Under the pieces are notes generated by a model. The model was not told where the DNA came from and did no database searches. It was given only the letters and a program-made list of their open reading frames with translations. The position numbers and the translations under genes are program-made. Shown in pieces: positions 1-7,081 of a DNA stretch of 64,000 nt. How positions within the stretch are numbered: position 1 is the stretch's first letter; each line of letters starts with the position of its first letter. Source of the DNA: Clostridia bacterium (GTDB lineage Bacteria; Bacillota; Clostridia; Caldicoprobacterales; Caldicoprobacteraceae); the NCBI GenBank assembly GCA_017577715.1, contig PKRC01000010.1, positions 1-64,000 of the forward strand. Direction: 5' to 3'.

Positions 1-89
1 CTTACGCTCGAAAATCTCCACCCTTCCCTTGACAACATAAGGTTTTACATTTTAAACAGTAAAAATTTGGATATCTATATCATACTTTT

Positions 90-124
90 CCTTAAAAAAG
101 TGTTGCATTTAATATTGCAATTTT
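90..124 (-). terminator. Possible weak terminator after the CBS-GGDEF gene
   Basis: On the minus strand a 5-bp stem (TTGCA/TGCAA) is followed by CACTTTTTT. The stem is short, so this is only a candidate. The rest of positions 1-174 shows no gene start or end that I can support. Confidence 0.25.
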
Positions 125-174
125 CAAGGGGGTTTTTTTAACGCACTTTGCAAAAATTTTAAGCATTCAAGATT

Positions 175-1035
175 TCACTTTTTGCTAGGTATGAAACCAT
201 CGGCAACCACCAAGGACACCTTGTTCCTTTTAGCGCGCGTAGATGCTAGGCTGGCAAGATTGATAAGGTTTTCTATATCGTCTACATAATCCACAGAAAA
301 GCGGCTTTTTTCCCGTCTGCCTCCTGAAATGCCGGCAGAAGCCGTAATATTTACTTTGATGCTGTAGTCATGCTGCGATATGGCATCCAAAAGCTCCTTG
401 GCCAATTCCATGCATTTATCTCTTTTATAAGGAGTTAAAACGACAAACTCGTCACCGCCGTATCGGCATAAAAAACAATCGGCGGGTACTTTAGCTTTAA
501 GCAAATCGCTTACTTCTTTAAGTATCAGATCCCCAAATATATGGCCATATTCTTTATCGATGATGCCAAAGCCATCAATATCTATAAATATCAGCGACAC
601 TTCCTTGCCGCTTTTAAGGAGCTTAACCCCTTCATAGATTATATAATCCTTCTTGTTTAGCTGAGTAAGCATATCAAAATGCTTGGCAATTTCAAAATAG
701 AGCTTTGTCTTGGTAATCAAGCCTATAAGCTGCCCTTTCTCCACTACCAGCAACCTTTCTATACAATATTTATCCATTTTTTCCTTTGCTTCCCATAATG
801 AAGCCGTAGGCTCGACATAAATTGGCGGCGCAGTCATAACATCAGCCACCAACCGGTTAGGATTGGAGGAGATAATATCCCACGTGGTTATGATGCCCAC
901 CAAACGCCCATTCTCCATCACCGGCAAACATCCAATCCTCTTCCGAGCCATTATTTGCCGGGCATTATCAACGCTGTCCATCGATTCAATTGTAATAAGG
1001 TCTTTTTCCATTATGGAGGACACCGTCGTAATCAT
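175..1035 (-). CDS. CBS-pair / GGDEF domain protein (probable diguanylate cyclase)
   Basis: Predicted cytoplasmic protein of 286 aa. Residues ~1-120 hold two CBS repeats, which usually bind adenine nucleotides. Residues ~130-280 form a GGDEF domain with an intact active-site loop (RYGGDEFVV), so synthesis of cyclic di-GMP from two GTP is likely. The RxxD product-inhibition site expected just before GGDEF is not visible. There is no transmembrane segment. Its ATG overlaps the stop of the upstream 116-aa gene (ATGA), so the two are translationally coupled. I infer that the CBS pair lets energy or nucleotide status control c-di-GMP output. The domain call is firm; the ligand is unknown. Confidence 0.88.
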   Translation of the reverse strand: MITTVSSIMEKDLITIESMDSVDNARQIMARKRIGCLPVMENGRLVGIITTWDIISSNPNRLVADVMTAPPIYVEPTASLWEAKEKMDKYCIERLLVVEKGQLIGLITKTKLYFEIAKHFDMLTQLNKKDYIIYEGVKLLKSGKEVSLIFIDIDGFGIIDKEYGHIFGDLILKEVSDLLKAKVPADCFLCRYGGDEFVVLTPYKRDKCMELAKELLDAISQHDYSIKVNITASAGISGGRREKSRFSVDYVDDIENLINLASLASTRAKRNKVSLVVADGFIPSKK

Positions 1036-1382
1036 AGCTCAACGGTTTTGCTAACACACAACACAATACTAAGCTGAACCTTAAAAATGGTTGTTTCGTT
1101 AGCCACCTTCCCTCCTTCTTCTAATATAATGGAAATAAGGCGATCCCGGGGCACCATTCGCATAAGGGCTTTTCGAATGACCAGCGCTTCTATAGTAGGG
1201 TGTTGCACCTTTATAACCTCGTATTTGTTAGGAGATATAATATCCACCATCCTCTTGGCGGCCTCAAAACCAAGAGGCGCCTTGCGACCTATTATAAGCG
1301 CATCTTGCATCGGGGGCATTTCAAATTCAGATAATCTCAAGGTTATTTCCGTCTTTGTAGAACTGACCGATGAAGCAACCAT
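1032..1382 (-). CDS. Unknown 116-aa protein coupled to the GGDEF gene
   Basis: I do not recognise this family. The 116-aa protein has no signal peptide or membrane segment and looks like a small alpha/beta domain (IIGRKAPLGFEAAKRMVDII, then a hydrophobic strand). It starts 7 nt after a good GGAAGGAGT ribosome site and its stop overlaps the start of the CBS-GGDEF gene by the ATGA arrangement. A promoter-like element lies about 90 bp upstream. The genetic coupling suggests a partner or sensor for the cyclase, which is inference only. Codon use and SD quality support a real gene. Confidence 0.7.
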   Translation of the reverse strand: MVASSVSSTKTEITLRLSEFEMPPMQDALIIGRKAPLGFEAAKRMVDIISPNKYEVIKVQHPTIEALVIRKALMRMVPRDRLISIILEEGGKVANETTIFKVQLSIVLCVSKTVEL

Positions 1383-1469
1383 AGTTGATACTCCTTCCCA
1401 ATAAGAGACACCCTACAGCTTTAATTTAGGACTTAATTACCATGTTAGTAGAACTGCTTTACTAGTGTT

Positions 1470-1498
1470 ATTGTAATATATTTCTATGAATAATACAA
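1470..1498 (-). promoter_or_regulatory. Predicted sigma-A promoter of the 116-aa/CBS-GGDEF operon
   Basis: On the minus strand, -35 TTGTAT and -10 TACAAT are separated by 17 nt, about 90 nt upstream of the 116-aa gene. The match is 4/6 and 5/6 to consensus. Confidence 0.45.
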
Positions 1499-1596
1499 GG
1501 AAAAAATGAGTATTGGTGTATTTACCTGCTATTTATGGCCTATTTTGCATGGGCAAATTTTCCTACAAAATACGACAAAATAATACTAAAGTTCTA

Positions 1597-1625
1597 TTGT
1601 ATTTGGGCCTACAAGGATTTAAAAT
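1597..1625 (+). promoter_or_regulatory. Predicted sigma-A promoter of the 54-aa miniprotein gene
   Basis: TTGTAT (1597-1602) and TAAAAT (1620-1625) are separated by 17 nt and end 59 nt before the small ORF at 1685. This supports the small ORF as a transcribed gene. Confidence 0.4.
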
Positions 1626-1684
1626 AGACACGTAACAACAAAAACTCTATATTCAGTTACTGGCTCTTAGAAGGAGTGCAAATA

Positions 1685-1849
1685 ATGGCATTCTTATGTG
1701 GCTTAAAAAAGCTGTTGAGCAGACATAAAAAATTTGCTCCTCCGAATGAGTATAGATTAACGCCTAAAGAGCGTGAAAGCGTAATAGTATTCTTCTCCAT
1801 TTTAATATGTTGCCTCCTGGTGGTGCTAATCCTTAAAATGATATACTAA
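1685..1849 (+). CDS. 54-aa single-pass membrane miniprotein, unknown function
   Basis: A short gene of 54 codons plus stop. The ATG lies 8 nt after a strong AAGGAG site (1671-1676). Residues 1-32 are polar and basic (several Lys, Arg and His) and residues ~33-50 form one hydrophobic helix (start VIVFFSILICC), so it should sit in the membrane with its N-terminus inside. A plausible promoter lies upstream and a strong hairpin terminator starts 20 nt after the stop, making it a complete stand-alone transcription unit. I do not recognise the family. Function could be a regulatory membrane peptide or a toxin-like peptide; nothing distinguishes these. Confidence 0.6.
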   Translation: MAFLCGLKKLLSRHKKFAPPNEYRLTPKERESVIVFFSILICCLLVVLILKMIY

Positions 1850-1867
1850 GCACGCCATTATGACCCC

Positions 1868-1908
1868 CAAAAAACGGAAAGGACATAAATGTCCTTTCCG
1901 TTTTTCAT
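1868..1908. terminator. Bidirectional intrinsic terminator
   Basis: A 14-bp stem (arms 1871-1884 and 1891-1904, core ACGGAAAGGAC) with a 6-nt loop has T-runs on both strands. It lies between the convergent 54-aa gene and the 247-aa gene. Confidence 0.85.
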
Positions 1909-1917
1909 TATATAAGG

Positions 1918-2661
1918 CTACTCCTCCTGCTCGCCTTCATTGGAGTACAAGCCTTCATTGGAGTACAAACGTGGATTGAAAGCTCGGGCCTTATCGCGTA
2001 CATCTTCGATCTGTGGCGGGAACAGCGGAAGTCGGAAGAATTCTTCGCAGAGATTCTCTGAAAATTCTTCACAAGGAGGAATCTCGCAGAATCCAAACGA
2101 AGGCACCAGCAGATCAACTTTAGCTACAATCTTCAGGATGATAGTGATGCATGCATCGACCTCGAACCTCAAACCCTCACCGGGTATCGCCTTTCCTGAT
2201 ATGCACATAGCGTTAACAACGCTTTCCAGCTGGAAGGGAATTACCGACTCATCCGGCACAAAGAGTATTACATCTTTTGGAATAACTATGGTGCTATTGC
2301 CAGTACCCTTATTGCCTCTTGAGTCCTCAAAAATTACCTCAACCGGTATCTCGACTTTAGTCTGTATCCTTGCAAAATTTGGGCGATCCGGTAGCCTGGT
2401 AATCTGTGTGCCTATCAATCTGCCTTTTACGCTGGTGCTTCTGCAGCCTACGAAGGTAAACGGCGGCGTAAAGTTCTGCCAATCCCCACATATGTCCCTT
2501 ACCACAAGCCTTATGTCCCTTAAAGTTTCCTGCTGAAGACAAGCGTCATACACTTTATTTACCTGGATGCATACCTTTTCAATTATCTTCTTGCATGCAT
2601 CAAACCCTATCCGACCGGGACACCGTTCATTGCCCTGATTTTTATATGAATAGAAAGACAT
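1918..2661 (-). CDS. Unknown 247-aa Cys-containing protein
   Basis: I do not recognise a named family. The start is set at an ATG 6 nt after AAAGGAGGG; an upstream in-frame extension of 27 codons has no ribosome site. There is no signal peptide. The protein has an N-terminal helical part with regularly placed cysteines (CPGRIGFDACKK, VCIQVNKVYDACLQQ), then beta-rich repeats with alternating hydrophobic and charged residues, and a Cys-containing acidic tail. The general look resembles clostridial spore-surface or sporulation proteins, but that is an impression. The last residues contain a perfect duplicated hexapeptide (LYSNEG twice) from an 18-bp tandem repeat. It is a single-gene unit with its own terminator. 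Confidence 0.65.
   Translation of the reverse strand: MSFYSYKNQGNERCPGRIGFDACKKIIEKVCIQVNKVYDACLQQETLRDIRLVVRDICGDWQNFTPPFTFVGCRSTSVKGRLIGTQITRLPDRPNFARIQTKVEIPVEVIFEDSRGNKGTGNSTIVIPKDVILFVPDESVIPFQLESVVNAMCISGKAIPGEGLRFEVDACITIILKIVAKVDLLVPSFGFCEIPPCEEFSENLCEEFFRLPLFPPQIEDVRDKARAFNPRLYSNEGLYSNEGEQEE
1933..1968. repeat. Perfect 18-bp tandem duplication inside the 247-aa gene
   Basis: Two exact adjacent 18-bp copies (1933-1950 and 1951-1968) keep the reading frame and duplicate six residues, LYSNEG, near the C-terminus. This is a likely recent slippage event. Confidence 0.9.
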
Positions 2662-2825
2662 TCTCAACCCTCCTTTAGTCACGATTATGTTCTCGAGGAA
2701 ATCTGCATCTCCTCTCACTGTGCATAATATGTAAAAACTCAATTATGTGTGATAGGGCATGTGATAAATTTTCAAATCATATCATAAAGATTTACTAAAA
2801 CGCTAGAAATGAAATGGGTGATACT

Positions 2826-4439
2826 ATGTCAATATGCGACCATAGGTCATTTGTGCTCAAAACCTCCTCGGGAAAACGATGGCACTTTTTTCTCTCGCCC
2901 CAGCAGCACATAATGTATTCCCAATTGGATTCCCAAGCAGAAACTGGGTCAACTGTTGAAAGCGTTTCACTGGATTCACAGCCGGTTAAAGACTTTGCAG
3001 CTACAATCGATTCCCGCGATAACATACATGTATTGGTATATTCTACAACAAATCAGCTGGTATATTATCAGTGGAATGGCGTCAAATGGCAACGCCAGAC
3101 GGTAGAATATCTTCGGACTCCTGCACAAGACATTTCCTTCTTCACCATAATGGCATATCGGGACACCGTGCACATAATGTATTACATCAAGAGTTCAGTA
3201 AGGCGCGGGACGGAATTCCTGATACATTATCGAGGCAATGGGAATAAGTGGACAAGGCAAAGGGTCTGGACCTTCACTCCCGACAGCTTAACGGCCATAG
3301 AAAGCGTCTTTATTGACAGCCTGGGAAATGTGCATCTGTTATTCAGCCAACAATCCGACCATCAACTTTCGCTGCAATATTGCTGCTTTAGCCCCTCATT
3401 TTCTTCCTGGACCCATCCAATAACGATATACAAGCTCGGCCGTGAATGCTCAGAATTTTATCTATACGCTGACCCCCATCACCGCCTTCACGTCGTATGG
3501 AAAGAGAAGGAAAACTCCAATCATATCATAAAATATCTATCTATAAGATATGCACTTCAACCTGAACACGACACCCTGGAAGCAAAGGTCATACACACCA
3601 GCCAGGACCAGCCCAACCATCCCACCCTGCTGCTATTGGATCAGTTGTATTGCCTATGGGAAGTGAAAGGAGATATATACTGCGCAGCTTCACAGGATGG
3701 CGGCAATACCTGGAGTTCTCCACAAAAAATCCCCCACGCTTCATCGGACAATCCGACCTTTTTTTACTACACCTCCTTTGAGAGGCCGGATCTTCCCCCC
3801 ACTTTAAGGCTATGGGGCATAAACTATAAAGAAGTCCTGGACCTCTCAGGTCCTCGGTCAAAGTCGACCGCTGCAACAGCGCAAAAAAAAGAAGGTCAAC
3901 AATTGGCATCATACAGCCAGCTAGAAAAAAAGGTAGCTGCCATGGAACAGCAACTCGAAAACATAACCTCTAGCATTTATGCCTTTCAAGAACAACTGCT
4001 CCAAAATAACAAGGCCATGTATTTCCTGGAAGCCATGGTAAAAAAGCTCTCCTTTCAAATAGAGCAGCTAAGGATATACAGCAAGCAAGCTTTTGCCTAC
4101 ACCGACATATCCCAAAAAGAAAAAAAGCCTGCTCTCGATAAGAAACAGGCCTATCAAACGTCGTCAACTCCACCGCCTCCAATGGACGGCAATAGCACAC
4201 ACAGCACATCGCCTTCCTCGCATTCCACGTTCACTGACGACAATGTATCCTCCCCAAGCGAAGGAAAACAGCTTCCACAGCCCAGAGCTACTGCATCCCC
4301 CCCACAGGAAGCCGGAAATGGCTCTCAAAGTGGAGACGTTCTTCAAACTACAACAATGGTACAGACCACAGACAGCCCTAACAGGATAACATTGGGCAAT
4401 GTGGACATAATAATAAATCCGCAAGACGAAGAGGAGTAA
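2826..4439 (+). CDS. Propeller-like / coiled-coil / Ser-Thr-Pro-rich protein, unknown
   Basis: Large protein of 537 aa from the ATG at 2826, preceded by GGGTGAT; an ATG at 2814 would add four residues. Residues ~1-340 have repeating segments of the sialidase/BNR type (IDSRDNIHVLVYS, IDSLGNVHLLF, ADPHHRLHVVW, SQDGGNTWSSP), suggesting a beta-propeller. Residues ~360-430 form a coiled coil and ~435-515 are low-complexity Ser/Thr/Pro. The tail ends in a compact motif (NRITLGNVDIIINPQDEEE). No signal peptide is seen, so secretion is unclear. The Asp-box-like repeats suggest recognition of sugar or protein surfaces; no catalytic residues can be assigned. It is convergent with lon, the two stop codons being two bases apart. 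Confidence 0.72.
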   Translation: MSICDHRSFVLKTSSGKRWHFFLSPQQHIMYSQLDSQAETGSTVESVSLDSQPVKDFAATIDSRDNIHVLVYSTTNQLVYYQWNGVKWQRQTVEYLRTPAQDISFFTIMAYRDTVHIMYYIKSSVRRGTEFLIHYRGNGNKWTRQRVWTFTPDSLTAIESVFIDSLGNVHLLFSQQSDHQLSLQYCCFSPSFSSWTHPITIYKLGRECSEFYLYADPHHRLHVVWKEKENSNHIIKYLSIRYALQPEHDTLEAKVIHTSQDQPNHPTLLLLDQLYCLWEVKGDIYCAASQDGGNTWSSPQKIPHASSDNPTFFYYTSFERPDLPPTLRLWGINYKEVLDLSGPRSKSTAATAQKKEGQQLASYSQLEKKVAAMEQQLENITSSIYAFQEQLLQNNKAMYFLEAMVKKLSFQIEQLRIYSKQAFAYTDISQKEKKPALDKKQAYQTSSTPPPPMDGNSTHSTSPSSHSTFTDDNVSSPSEGKQLPQPRATASPPQEAGNGSQSGDVLQTTTMVQTTDSPNRITLGNVDIIINPQDEEE

Positions 4440-4441
4440 AG

Positions 4442-6826
4442 CTATTGTTTGGGCTTAGGAACTTCCACCAGGGCATGTTCCAGCACCTGATCCATATGAT
4501 CCACCAATATTATTTTTACCTTTCGCTTAACGTTCTCGGGGATCTCCTTCAGGTCCTTTTCGTTTTCAGCAGGGATTATGACCTTGGTAATTCCTGCCCT
4601 ATGGGCTGCCAATACCTTTTCCTTTAGACCTCCGACGGGTAGTACCCTTCCCCTCAGGGTAATTTCGCCCGTCATGGCAACATCGCTGCGGGCGGGTATC
4701 CCCGTCAGCGCCGAGATTATGGCCGTGGTCATGGTAATGCCAGCCGAAGGGCCATCCTTGGGTATTGCCCCTTCTGGGATGTGTACATGAATATCGGTAT
4801 TGTTGTAAAAATTAGGATCTATGCCCAAATCCCGCGCCTTAGCCCGTATATAGCTGAAGCCGGCCTGTGCCGATTCCTTCATGACATCACCCAGCTGACC
4901 GGTAAGCACCAGTTTTCCGCTGCCCGGCATATGTATTGCCTCTACAAATAGTGTATCACCGCCCACCGCAGTCCAAGCCAAACCTGTGACAATGCCGGCC
5001 TGGTTATGCTGCTCCGCTTTTTCATAGCGGTATATGGGAACGCCCAGATAGCGCTTTAGGTTGCCGTTGGTTATCCGTATGCGCATCTGATTGGTTTCCA
5101 GTATCTGCCTGGCAACCTTCCTGCATATGGTAGCAATCTGTCGCTCCAGATTGCGCACTCCAGCCTCCCGAGTATAATAGTTGATGATATCTCTGATGGC
5201 CCGTTCGGATATCTGAACGCTTCCCTCTTTAAGGCCGTGCTCCTTCACCTGCTTAGGAATGAGGTAGCGGGAGGCAATGTGCACCTTTTCCTCTTCGGTA
5301 TAGCCCGAAATTTGAATGACCTCCATCCTATCCAGCAAGGGCCTCGGTATGGTCTCAAGGGTATTGGCAGTTGTCAAAAACATAACCTTGGATAGGTCAA
5401 AGGGCACCTCCAAATAGTGGTCCCGAAAAGCGAAGTTTTGCTCCGGGTCCAGCACCTCCAGCATGGCAGAAGCAGGATCTCCGCGAAAATCGCTGCTCAT
5501 CTTGTCTATCTCATCGAAGAGAAATACAGGATTTTTTGTACCTGCCTGCTTTATGGAGGCTATAATCCGGCCGGGTATAGCCCCCACATAAGTCCTTCGA
5601 TGTCCGCGGATTTCAGCCTCGTCCCTCACGCCGCCCAAGGACATCCTAACGAATTTTCTGTTGAGAGCCCGTGCAATAGACCTGGCGATAGAGGTTTTGC
5701 CCACGCCAGGCGGACCCACAAAGCACAATATTGGGCCTTTCATCTGCTGGGTCAGCTGGTGCACAGCCAGATACTCCAACACTCGTTCCTTTACTTTTTC
5801 CAAGCCATAGTGATCCTCGTCCAATATCTTGGCGGCCTTTTTAATGTCCGTGTTGTCCTCAGTCTCAATATTCCACGGCAGCTCTACAAGCCAGTCCAAA
5901 TAGGTCCTTATAATCCCTATCTCTGGCGAACCCGGAGGCATTCTATACAGCCTGTCCAGCTCTTTCATGGCCTTCTCATATGCCTCTTCGGGAAGCTGCG
6001 CCATCTCTATCTTTCGCTTGTATTCCTCAACCTCTTCGCCTATGCCGTCCTTCTCACCTAGCTCCTTCTGTATGGCCTTGAGCTGCTCCCTTAAATAGTA
6101 TTCCCGCTGGAGCTTGTCTATCTGTTTTTTTACCCGCTGATTGATCTTCCTCTCAATCTCCAGTATCTGAATTTCCCTGGTCAATATGGCATATAGCTTC
6201 TCTAGCCTATCCTGCGGGTCAAATGCCTCTAGGATGCTCTGCTTGTCTTCGACTTTAACCAGCACATTGGTAGCGATGATGTCGGCCAGCTGTCCGGGCT
6301 TTTCAACCGCATTGACTGATATCAGGATATCGGGAGATACCCGGTTGCCAAGCTTTACATAATCCTCAAATATATCCAGCACGCTTCGCATCAGAGCTTC
6401 CTGTTCCAGATTACCTGGCTCAGCATCATTTTCCTCAATCTCCTCAATCTCCACTTCAAAATACGGATCGGTGGATATGCACTTGACGATCCGGCCACGT
6501 CTAAGCCCTTCCACCAGTACGCGTATAGTATCGCCCGGGAGCTTGAGAAGTTGCTTTATTTTAGATACGGTACCTACGTGGTATATATCTTCAAAGCCCG
6601 GATCATCCATCTTTGCGTCCTTCTGGGTAACCAAAAGCAGCTCCTGGTCGTTTATCATTGCCTCCTCCAGAGCTGCTATGGATTTATGGCGCCCTACGTC
6701 AAAATGCAGCACCATATACGGGAAAACCGTCAATCCCCTAAGCGGCAGGCAGGGGATACGCCTAAATTTATTATCAGCCTTTCGCCTACGCCTACCCCTT
6801 TTCTTTTCAGCCGCTTTCTCGGCCAT
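4442..6826 (-). CDS. lon: ATP-dependent protease La (Lon)
   Basis: Cytoplasmic AAA+ serine protease of 794 aa that degrades misfolded and regulatory proteins. An N-terminal LON substrate domain starts with RIPCLPLRGLTVFPYMVL, followed by a coiled-coil linker, an AAA+ module with Walker A GPPGVGKTS and Walker B VFLFDEIDK, and the protease domain with the catalytic dyad Ser694 (PKDGPSAG) and Lys737. The start is chosen at the ATG 6 nt after GGAGGAGA; an earlier in-frame GTG/ATG would lack a site. A promoter with repeated palindromic elements lies upstream. Length is normal for bacterial Lon. Confidence 0.97.
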   Translation of the reverse strand: MAEKAAEKKRGRRRRKADNKFRRIPCLPLRGLTVFPYMVLHFDVGRHKSIAALEEAMINDQELLLVTQKDAKMDDPGFEDIYHVGTVSKIKQLLKLPGDTIRVLVEGLRRGRIVKCISTDPYFEVEIEEIEENDAEPGNLEQEALMRSVLDIFEDYVKLGNRVSPDILISVNAVEKPGQLADIIATNVLVKVEDKQSILEAFDPQDRLEKLYAILTREIQILEIERKINQRVKKQIDKLQREYYLREQLKAIQKELGEKDGIGEEVEEYKRKIEMAQLPEEAYEKAMKELDRLYRMPPGSPEIGIIRTYLDWLVELPWNIETEDNTDIKKAAKILDEDHYGLEKVKERVLEYLAVHQLTQQMKGPILCFVGPPGVGKTSIARSIARALNRKFVRMSLGGVRDEAEIRGHRRTYVGAIPGRIIASIKQAGTKNPVFLFDEIDKMSSDFRGDPASAMLEVLDPEQNFAFRDHYLEVPFDLSKVMFLTTANTLETIPRPLLDRMEVIQISGYTEEEKVHIASRYLIPKQVKEHGLKEGSVQISERAIRDIINYYTREAGVRNLERQIATICRKVARQILETNQMRIRITNGNLKRYLGVPIYRYEKAEQHNQAGIVTGLAWTAVGGDTLFVEAIHMPGSGKLVLTGQLGDVMKESAQAGFSYIRAKARDLGIDPNFYNNTDIHVHIPEGAIPKDGPSAGITMTTAIISALTGIPARSDVAMTGEITLRGRVLPVGGLKEKVLAAHRAGITKVIIPAENEKDLKEIPENVKRKVKIILVDHMDQVLEHALVEVPKPKQ

Positions 6827-6900
6827 ATCGTTATCTCCTCCACACACATAAAAAATCCCGTACCTACATTTTGTCCATCTACTTGGTCTTTTAAGTTAAG

Positions 6901-6947
6901 AATTATATATAATAAACCGGTTAAAAAAATTATATATAATAACCGGT
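6901..6947. repeat. Duplicated AT-rich/ACCGGT element upstream of lon
   Basis: Two near-identical 20-21 bp copies (6901-6921 and 6928-6947) combine a palindromic AT stretch (ATTATATATAAT) with an ACCGGT palindrome and differ by one A. They overlap the predicted lon promoter and could be paired operators. Confidence 0.7.
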
Positions 6948-6958
6948 CGAAAAATCAA
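6929..6958 (-). promoter_or_regulatory. Predicted sigma-A promoter of lon
   Basis: On the minus strand, -35 TTGATT (6953-6958) and -10 TATAAT (6929-6934) have an 18-nt spacer, about 100 nt before the lon start. The -10 box lies inside the duplicated AT-rich element. Confidence 0.5.
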
Positions 6959-6995
6959 GCTGCAGCTGTCCCATCTTATAGATACCACCTTGCAC

Positions 6996-7039
6996 TGCCT
7001 ACAAAGCTCCAAATATATGCCTACAAAGCTCCAAATATA
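6996..7039. repeat. Perfect 22-bp tandem repeat between lon and lonB
   Basis: Two exact adjacent 22-bp copies (6996-7017 and 7018-7039, starting TGCCTACAAAGC) lie between the lonB terminator and the lon promoter. No coding role is visible. Confidence 0.9.
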
Positions 7040-7048
7040 AAAGGTACA

Positions 7049-7076
7049 ATAAAAACCGGGATTTATAATCCCGGAC
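7049..7076 (-). terminator. Intrinsic terminator of lonB
   Basis: A CCGGGATT/AATCCCGG stem (7056-7074) is followed on the minus strand by TTTTTATT, a few bases after the lonB stop. Confidence 0.85.
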
Positions 7077-7081
7077 TTGAA

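Noticed and set aside
1870..1905. CRISPR-like or mobile-element repeat
   Set aside because: The inverted repeat is a single hairpin with flanking T-runs, which fits a bidirectional terminator. No array of spaced repeats occurs in the window.
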